From positions 1 to 26,882 of the IMG/VR virus record IMGVR_UViG_3300028840_003560: a DNA stretch of 26,882 bases; one strand, given 5' to 3'. The position numbers and the translations under genes are program-made. Origin of the DNA: a virus. Every line of letters begins with the position of its first letter. The first letter of the stretch is position 1. Of this stretch, positions 22,116-26,882 are shown one piece after another. Under the pieces are notes generated by a model. The model saw only the letters and a program-made list of their open reading frames with translations. It was not told the DNA's origin and did not search any database.

Positions 22116-23236
22116 GACAAACGATCTATAGATCGGGAACAAACAAAGTAGAAACGCCCAACCAAGTATCCATACCCATGCGCCAGGTGCCCTATGTTAT
22201 GCCGCTCCACTATCCGGAAGTGGCCTTGGACTGCTACGATGAAGGCGATCAAGCACTCTTTATGTTTCCAGAATCGTGGTTAGCTCCCGAGTATTGCAAG
22301 CTTGGCTTCAGGGTCTTGGCCCAAGGGTATGACATAGTTGTACCGCTCCGAGAGCACCAAGAAGAGCCAACTATGTATACAGGGCTCCTATGGATGGCCT
22401 TCAGTGAACCCGTGAAGGCATTCTTGAGGGACTGGGCACTAAAGAGCCAAGAACTTTATCCGTGGCAAGCCTTCCATGATGCGCTTTATGAGAGCGGGAT
22501 CCGGGTGTGGTACGCACCGGCCACGTGGTGGAAACAACCGACTTATGCCGGTATGGCCGTGATCGTGCCTTGCTATGACCATGAAGAGTTCTTGCTTGAA
22601 GCGGTAAACTCTGCACTCAGGGCCAGGGCCGATCAGATCATTATAGTGGATGACGGATCGCCGGGGGATGTGCTTGGGGCGCTTGCGCCGTTGGCCAGTA
22701 GGAAAAGGGTGCCCGTTTTTGTGATCAAGCAGGAAAACAAGGGCTTGCCCGCCGCTAGAAATGCCGGGATCCGGGCCACGACCATGCAACACTGCATTGC
22801 TCTAGATGCTGACGATCGGATCTCGGATCATTATATCGCCAGGGCAAAGAAGGCGATTATCAAGCACACTTGGCTTTACAGCAACGTGGAACTTTTTGGG
22901 GATGCCCAAAGGGTGGTCAAGCCAACGGTCAACAAGGCTTCAATGCGTGCGATGCAACCAACGAACGCCACAACAGTGGTTCCAAAGCACGCTTGGCAGT
23001 TTGTGGGCGGGTACGATGAAACGATAGGCGGCTTTGAATCGTGGGACTTTTTATCAAGACTTATACAAGCCGACTGGACACCCCGCAAGTTTACGGGCGT
23101 GGCCTACTATCGGAAGAGAAACGGTGAAGGTATGTTGGCGGAAAAGGTTTTTGCCGACAAGCCAACCTATTTTAAGGGTCTAATTGATCGCAACCCGGTC
23201 TATTTCCGGGGTGCATTCAAAGAGCACCTTGCGTGA
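22112..23236 (+). CDS. Glycosyltransferase family 2-like protein with N-terminal extension
   Basis: A 374-residue protein. Residues 147-374 hold a GT2 catalytic domain: GMAVIVPCYDHEEFLLEAVNS, IIIVDDGSPGD (about 176-186), QENKGLPAARNAGI and the metal-binding D232-A-D-D235, then GGYDETIGGFESWDF. Residues 1-145 (for example DEGDQALFMFPESWLAPEYCKLGFRV) form an extra domain of unknown function, perhaps a degenerate second GT-A domain. It ends the glycan cluster. Start ATG 22112 overlaps the methyltransferase stop. Confidence 0.83.
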   Translation: MRQTIYRSGTNKVETPNQVSIPMRQVPYVMPLHYPEVALDCYDEGDQALFMFPESWLAPEYCKLGFRVLAQGYDIVVPLREHQEEPTMYTGLLWMAFSEPVKAFLRDWALKSQELYPWQAFHDALYESGIRVWYAPATWWKQPTYAGMAVIVPCYDHEEFLLEAVNSALRARADQIIIVDDGSPGDVLGALAPLASRKRVPVFVIKQENKGLPAARNAGIRATTMQHCIALDADDRISDHYIARAKKAIIKHTWLYSNVELFGDAQRVVKPTVNKASMRAMQPTNATTVVPKHAWQFVGGYDETIGGFESWDFLSRLIQADWTPRKFTGVAYYRKRNGEGMLAEKVFADKPTYFKGLIDRNPVYFRGAFKEHLA

Positions 23237-23260
23237 ATAACGCTAGAAAGCAGGATCAAG

Positions 23261-23806
23261 ATGGAACAAAGCACACGGATGGGATTGGTTGAGTACATAG
23301 GAGCCAAGAAGGCTTCCTTCTCAGTGGCCTTTAACCCAACACAGGGCCGCACCGTGAACCGGATGTGGGCGGCCATTGGCAACGATCAATCACCCATGAT
23401 CAAACAAAGAAGGTGGTTGCCGGAGCCGGAAGCACTATTTTACAACGCTTTTGCAGAATTTAGGCTTTTGCGATGGGGATCAAGCGTTTCAACCCAACCG
23501 GTTAGAACGCCGGTGGTTACTGCATTCTCGGAGCCGATCCCGGAGCCGCAAGCCCTTCCTTTGCACGTGCTCATGCAACAGCAAAGGGATGCAATGATGG
23601 CCGCCGCTCCCCCCAGTGCGATCGTGACCAAAGACGTGGAAGATATCGGGCCTCAATATCTCATGTCGAGTTCTGGAACTGTCCACAAACCTGAATGCTC
23701 TTCAGCCAAGAGGATCAAAACGCCGGTGGAATTCCACACGATGGAAGAGGTAACCGCCGATCCGAACTTTAAGAAGTTTCATAGTTGTTGTGAGGGACTA
23801 GCATAA
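23261..23806 (+). CDS. Hypothetical protein with C-terminal zinc-binding-like module
   Basis: A 181-residue protein. The first 60 residues are beta-like with KQRRWLPEPEALFYNAFAEF. A Pro-rich linker (FSEPIPEPQALPLH) follows. The C-terminus has the Ada-like/treble-clef pattern SGTVHKPECSSAKRI ... FHTMEEV ... FKKFHSCC, where the H-x3-C and the terminal CC with a His could bind zinc; such modules occur in phage and secreted nuclease-like proteins. No catalytic domain seen. Its stop TAA overlaps the ATG of the next gene (TAATG). Confidence 0.55.
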   Translation: MEQSTRMGLVEYIGAKKASFSVAFNPTQGRTVNRMWAAIGNDQSPMIKQRRWLPEPEALFYNAFAEFRLLRWGSSVSTQPVRTPVVTAFSEPIPEPQALPLHVLMQQQRDAMMAAAPPSAIVTKDVEDIGPQYLMSSSGTVHKPECSSAKRIKTPVEFHTMEEVTADPNFKKFHSCCEGLA

Positions 23807-24045
23807 TGGGTTGAGGGTGCCCAACTCGGACGGGTCCGAGCAGGACAAAGCCAAGACGGATTTTCAAACCGGATGCGACATGGAAGCAGATTTTGTATAT
23901 CGGTGGTCGTGCCGGGACTTTCACCGTGCCGGGCGGGTATACAGGCCAGGATTATGCCATTTGTCCCAACACGCTTATACCAATACACCCACGGGACATG
24001 GCCTTTTTTGAGGGTAGGCCAGGGGAGTATAAAATAGTATGGTGA
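23806..24045 (+). pseudogene. Small virion-type protein with in-frame TGA at codon 3
   Basis: ATG 23806 shares its A with the upstream TAA and has GAGGGA eight bases before it, the same coupling used elsewhere here. After ATG GGT comes TGA (23812-23814); then the same frame stays open for 76 codons to TGA 24043. The open part clearly looks coding: RRIFKPDATWKQILYIGGRAG, TFTVPGGYTGQDYAICPN, RDMAFFEGRPGEYKIVW, similar in style to small neck or connector proteins. No ATG or GTG exists in frame after the TGA; the first TTG is at 23894. A perfect hairpin follows the TGA. Options are stop read-through, a sequencing error, a mutation or a rare start codon. Confidence 0.5.
23825..23840. promoter_or_regulatory. 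Hairpin just downstream of the in-frame TGA
   Basis: CTCGGA (23825-23830) and TCCGAG (23835-23840) pair perfectly around CGGG, ten bases after the TGA at 23812. A stem this close to a stop codon is the usual position of a recoding element. It could also be chance in a GC-rich stretch. Confidence 0.4.
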
Positions 24046-25244
24046 ATCCAAGTCCATTCTATGCGCCGGGCTTTACCGCTCCAGGCATTGCGCCGGTGCC
24101 GATCTCACTAACTGAATACATCCAAACGATCGGGGTAAACGAATACCTATTCTATGGCGTGAAGCGGGGCGCTTACGTGCCGGAATCCACCCAATTTTAC
24201 GACTTTTGGGATCGCCAGATGATTTATCAATACTTACGAGCGGCGGAACGCCAGATCGAGAACAAGATCCGGGTCCACCTTGCCCCCACTTGGGTGGATG
24301 AAGATGGGGAAGAAGTGATCGTGGCGGATATGCGTGGCTATGTCTCAACATCGGGCCGCTCTGGGTACTATGCATGGCACGACTTTGCAGGTGCGTGGCC
24401 CTGGAGTGGAAGGGGATCATACTACTACAACCCGACAAGCTTGGACTGGAAGGCGTTTATCCAGGCCGGACAAAAGAAAACATCCGTATACGCCGCCCAT
24501 GCCACGGTTACCTATAGCGGCGATTGGGCCACGGCCATAGCGCCCAGTGGCGGGGTGGGCTCCAAAGACGAGATCCGGATCTACTATGCCGATGGCACCC
24601 ACACCTATGGCCCGGAGCCGTCCAAGATCAAGGTAGGACCGAACAACATTATCATTACGTGGCCAAAGGTCCGGATGGTCAAGCCAGAACTGAGCACCCG
24701 GCACAACTTGCCGGTGGACTTTGACGATAACAACAACTTTGTGGAAACGGTCACCGTGGCCAGGGAATACAACGATCCAAGTGTGCAAGCAGTGGTCCGG
24801 ACACGCCGGAATTGTAGTACGAGCGCATGCCAGGAGAACACGGAAACGGCTTGCATCTTCCCTTCAGAGCGGGAATTGGGCTATGTGGCCATCTATCCGG
24901 CTTGTTACGGTGGCGGCCAATGGCGGCGGCGGACGGCATTCCAAGGAATTCCGGACGTGGCATTTCTGCATTATCAATCAGGGCTGAAGACCTTGCCGCC
25001 AGGGTGGGATCAAGCGATCATCCGTCTTGCTCACACTTTGATGCCAGAAGCGCCGTGCCCGACAGGTCACCAACCCCAAGATCGCTTCTGGAGCCGGGAT
25101 CGGAACATGAGCCATTCACAGACCAGGGAACGGATCAACTGCCCATGGGGCTTGATGGATGGGGCGTGGTATTCTTGGATGTTTTTTGAGGAACAAGAGC
25201 AGAACTATAGTAAAGGGGGTGGTTTACTTGCCTTCAGAGGGTGA
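24039..25244 (+). CDS. Virion protein, probable neck or tail component
   Basis: A 401-residue protein rich in Tyr, Trp and Gly. An N-terminal segment (ISLTEYIQTIGVNEYLFYGV) and helix (MIYQYLRAAERQIENKIRVHLAPTW) are followed by a beta-rich central region with SKIKVGPNNIIITWPKVRMVKPEL, and a C-terminal helical part (GWDQAIIRLAHTLMPEAPCP then FWSRDRNMSHSQ) close in style to connector or adaptor proteins. Ten Cys are scattered. No family assigned. It overlaps the small TGA-containing gene by seven bases, and a weak promoter-like element (TTGAGG, 16 bases, TAAAAT) lies at 24008-24035 just before it. Confidence 0.55.
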   Translation: MVNPSPFYAPGFTAPGIAPVPISLTEYIQTIGVNEYLFYGVKRGAYVPESTQFYDFWDRQMIYQYLRAAERQIENKIRVHLAPTWVDEDGEEVIVADMRGYVSTSGRSGYYAWHDFAGAWPWSGRGSYYYNPTSLDWKAFIQAGQKKTSVYAAHATVTYSGDWATAIAPSGGVGSKDEIRIYYADGTHTYGPEPSKIKVGPNNIIITWPKVRMVKPELSTRHNLPVDFDDNNNFVETVTVAREYNDPSVQAVVRTRRNCSTSACQENTETACIFPSERELGYVAIYPACYGGGQWRRRTAFQGIPDVAFLHYQSGLKTLPPGWDQAIIRLAHTLMPEAPCPTGHQPQDRFWSRDRNMSHSQTRERINCPWGLMDGAWYSWMFFEEQEQNYSKGGGLLAFRG

Positions 25245-25557
25245 ACAAATCATATTCTTTGATCCAAAGCAGTACCGGAAGGGCAACCCCAACGTGATCT
25301 TGTTTCATAGTAGCCGCTTCTTGATCTTGCCCTTGTCTGAGGTAGCCATAGCTGAAGATGGTATCTTGTCTGTTGATCAAGCTGACTTGGCTTGTGCTTT
25401 TGATGTAACCCCAAACTTGCCGCCCCGAGTGGTGGGAAGTGCGTGGAAACATCACATTGTTTTCAATACGGAAGTTGATCCAACGTGGGCCGTAGGTGTA
25501 GCCCGATCGTGTGACCTATCCGCAAGTGAGATTGTGGACAAATTTATGGAGGTATAA
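25228..25557 (+). CDS. Small hypothetical virion-type protein
   Basis: A 109-residue protein if it starts at TTG 25228, which has AAGGGGG (25213-25219) eight bases upstream; GTG 25219 is an alternative. The start lies inside the end of the preceding gene. It shows a beta-rich core with FFDPKQYRKGNPNVILFHSSRFLILPLSEVAI and a mixed second half ending SASEIVDKFMEV. No family recognised. Position between two virion proteins suggests a tail accessory. Confidence 0.5.
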   Translation: MPSEGEQIIFFDPKQYRKGNPNVILFHSSRFLILPLSEVAIAEDGILSVDQADLACAFDVTPNLPPRVVGSAWKHHIVFNTEVDPTWAVGVARSCDLSASEIVDKFMEV

Positions 25558-25559
25558 AG

Positions 25560-26861
25560 ATGTCAACAACTGTTGATCAAACCACTATCCAAAGGGGCTT
25601 CCAAACCCCATTCATGAAGATCCACCCTTCCATCAATCCATACGAGTACACGGGTGATTGCTCACGGCTCCAGGGTGTAACCAAACCATTAGGCGACGTG
25701 GAGCACACGGAATGTATGGATGCAACCCAGGCCACGGGCTTCCGGGAAGACTCGGAGATCGTATCACGGCCAGGGTCCACCACGGGCACCATGGTGATGA
25801 AGAAGAGTATTGTCAATGCGATCAAGGCTGAAATGTGGGCAGATTGCAGATGGAACGTTGACATTAGGCTTCAGCTAGAAGGGACCGGCTCCAGGTCCGA
25901 TCAAATGAACTGGAACGCAATTGATCGGTACATCCGGGGCAAATTTACCGAGTATTCCACCGATGATGAAACGGTGTACACTCGGGACGATCAAGGTGAA
26001 GTCTTGATCACGATGCCCTTCAGTGCGCCGCCTTTGTCGTTTTACAACATCCGCAAGCTGGACGCCCAATTGATCGATACCGACAAGGCCGGAAACATCA
26101 CATGCATTACTTGGCTTGCCCATGAAGAGTGCCCCAGTGTGAACGGGCCGGCGGTTGGATGCAAAATGGCTGTGGGCACGGCTGACATTGGCGGTAACCC
26201 ACAGGTGGGATTATCAAGCAACGGCGGCCAAACCTGGACTTGGTTCACCTTTGACGGCACAAACAACACGCCAACGTGGACCAACCCGATCACGGGCATA
26301 AGCGGGATCGATGACTTGATCGTGGTGGTCAGTGCGGCGGAAGGGGCACATGCCTACAGCACGGACGGCGGAACCACGTGGGCGGAAGTCACGCTTTCCG
26401 ACTATGCCGCCAACGCTCCCCAGGCCGTGGTAGTGCAATCGCCTACTGCTATCTGGATCGCAGGTGCCAACGGGTATATTTGGTTCTCGGATGACGGTGC
26501 CGTAACGGCGGCCACGGCGGACGGTGGAAACCCCGGTGTGGTCACGTCAAGCAACCTACTCCGGATCAAGGCGCTATCCGATCGCTTTATCATTGCCGTG
26601 GGCGCATCCAATGCCATTGTAAAATCTGAGAACGGCGGCGAAACCTGGAGCTTGGTCACAGGGCCGGCGGCTCAAGCGGCGGTACAAGTCAACTCGATCT
26701 CTATGTGGGATCAAAACATTTGGCTTGTGGTCTATGAAGATGGAGAAGCCTATTGGACCGATGACGCCGGTACGACCTGGACAGAAGATACCCAGATCAC
26801 AGACAAGGCTTTGACGGCACAAACAACACGCCAACGTGGACCAACCCGATCACGGGCATAA
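25560..26861 (+). CDS. Asp-box beta-propeller virion protein (3' end probably artefactual)
   Basis: GGAGGT at 25548-25553 precedes ATG 25560. Residues 1-190 form a mixed domain with QMNWNAIDRYIRGKF. From about residue 200 to 405 there are repeated blades with the Asp-box S-x-D/N-x-G-x-T-W: SSNGGQTW (about 219), STDGGTTW (267), SENGGETW (356), TDDAGTTW (400), the signature of BNR/sortilin/YCF48-like beta-propellers, which often bind glycans or peptides. The last 17 residues derive from a 74-base duplicate in another frame and are probably not real, so the true C-terminus is outside the window. A tail or receptor-binding role is inference. Confidence 0.75.
   Translation: MSTTVDQTTIQRGFQTPFMKIHPSINPYEYTGDCSRLQGVTKPLGDVEHTECMDATQATGFREDSEIVSRPGSTTGTMVMKKSIVNAIKAEMWADCRWNVDIRLQLEGTGSRSDQMNWNAIDRYIRGKFTEYSTDDETVYTRDDQGEVLITMPFSAPPLSFYNIRKLDAQLIDTDKAGNITCITWLAHEECPSVNGPAVGCKMAVGTADIGGNPQVGLSSNGGQTWTWFTFDGTNNTPTWTNPITGISGIDDLIVVVSAAEGAHAYSTDGGTTWAEVTLSDYAANAPQAVVVQSPTAIWIAGANGYIWFSDDGAVTAATADGGNPGVVTSSNLLRIKALSDRFIIAVGASNAIVKSENGGETWSLVTGPAAQAAVQVNSISMWDQNIWLVVYEDGEAYWTDDAGTTWTEDTQITDKALTAQTTRQRGPTRSRA
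26249..26322 (+). repeat. Internal copy of the 74-base terminal duplicate
   Basis: This segment in the beta-propeller gene reads CTTTGACGGCAC onward and encodes FDGTNNTPTWTNPITGISGI in frame. It recurs exactly at the right end of the window. Confidence 0.85.
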
Positions 26862-26882
26862 GCGGGATCGATGACTTGATCG
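26809..26882 (+). repeat. Terminal copy of the 74-base duplicate
   Basis: Identical to 26249-26322, offset by 560 bases. Because 560 is not a multiple of three, this copy shifts the propeller frame and ends the protein abruptly. That favours an assembly loop at a repeat over a real sequence. Confidence 0.8.

Larger units (their letters stand above)
691..26217 (+). repeat. Dispersed strand-specific motif WTTATCAA (32 copies)
   Basis: TTATCAA preceded by A or T occurs on the + strand at 692, 1936, 2782, 3572, 4357, 4628, 5510, 5722, 6587, 7759, 8194, 8561, 9503, 10490, 10857, 11301, 11673, 12497, 14330, 16319, 16668, 18671, 19624, 19850, 20651, 20877, 21721, 22857, 23051, 24224, 24971 and 26211 (start of the 7-mer). 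I found no copy of its complement TTGATAA on the + strand. Base composition predicts about one or two per strand. Copies fall in three codon registers (Tyr-Gln 13, [Ile/Phe]-Ile-Asn/Lys 10, Leu-Ser 7) and two lie between genes. Confidence 0.75.

Noticed and set aside
23811-24011. A 66-codon frame covering the region after the zinc-module gene
   Set aside because: Its residues look random, whereas the neighbouring frame from 23815 to 24045 has coding character and ends overlapping the next start.
24008-24035. Promoter before the 24039 gene (TTGAGG, 16 bases, TAAAAT)
   Set aside because: The match is only moderate and lies in coding sequence of the small gene. It is mentioned under that gene but is not supported enough to list separately.
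1-26882. Alternative genetic code with TGA as a sense codon
   Set aside because: TGA ends many genes here in ATGA overlaps with correct downstream starts, so it is used as a normal stop. Only the gene at 23806 shows an in-frame TGA.
26809-26882. Direct terminal repeat or circular-genome overlap
   Set aside because: The duplicate matches an internal segment 560 bases away, not the left end of the window, so it does not indicate circularity or a phage terminus.
1-26882. CRISPR array, tRNA, rRNA, insertion sequence, integrase or attachment site
   Set aside because: No regularly spaced repeats, no cloverleaf with a TTCRA loop, no transposase or recombinase motif was seen by eye. Faint tRNA-like remnants cannot be fully excluded without a search tool.

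Overview
This window is a fragment of a tailed double-stranded DNA bacteriophage (Caudoviricetes-like), probably a metagenomic contig. The evidence is a full head module on one strand: terminase, a portal joined to a MuF-like domain, prohead protease/scaffold, an HK97-fold-type major capsid protein, connector-like proteins and an Asp-box (BNR-like) beta-propeller virion protein. Shine-Dalgarno sites and sigma70-like promoters point to a bacterial host, which I cannot name. The first gene lacks its 5' end at the left edge. The right edge ends in a 74-base duplicate of an internal segment that breaks the reading frame and is probably an assembly artefact.

Layout: 1-2877 holds a glycoside hydrolase-like protein with a carbohydrate-binding-like domain, the large terminase and a small protein. 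A promoter near 2889-2917 then precedes a sulfotransferase and a SAM methyltransferase. 4363-8786 is an accessory block: five consecutive genes share one N-terminal module (W-[FL]-x-x-W-x-[VI], then a Gly-rich GSGN[WY]-x-H-[KR]-G-type stretch and GGS-x-P/GGG). Their C-terminal domains differ: two related helical domains (one gene frameshifted), a ParB-like domain and two HExxH zincin peptidases. Each peptidase gene is followed by a paralogous 65-residue Cys-containing protein. A single minus-strand gene follows.

9118-18091 is the head module: portal-MuF fusion, a YPNEHA-type protein whose C-terminus carries the W-F-Q-G-W tag, a connector-like protein, a membrane/coiled-coil protein, a small gene with an internal promoter and a strong terminator, a 2H phosphoesterase, virion surface-type proteins, a protease with a nested in-frame scaffold start, and the major capsid protein. 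18105-23236 holds three glycosyltransferases and a methyltransferase, interrupted by two more proteins with the Gly-rich module (paralogues of each other). 23261-26882 holds a zinc-ribbon-like protein, a small gene with an in-frame TGA, and further virion/tail-type proteins.

Two signals stand out. The first is the family of proteins sharing an N-terminal module with swappable C-terminal domains, which looks like a set of virion-associated effectors or a polymorphic-toxin-like arsenal encoded beside the MuF-like protein. The second is the 8-mer WTTATCAA: I located 32 copies on the + strand, in all three codon registers and between genes, and none on the - strand.
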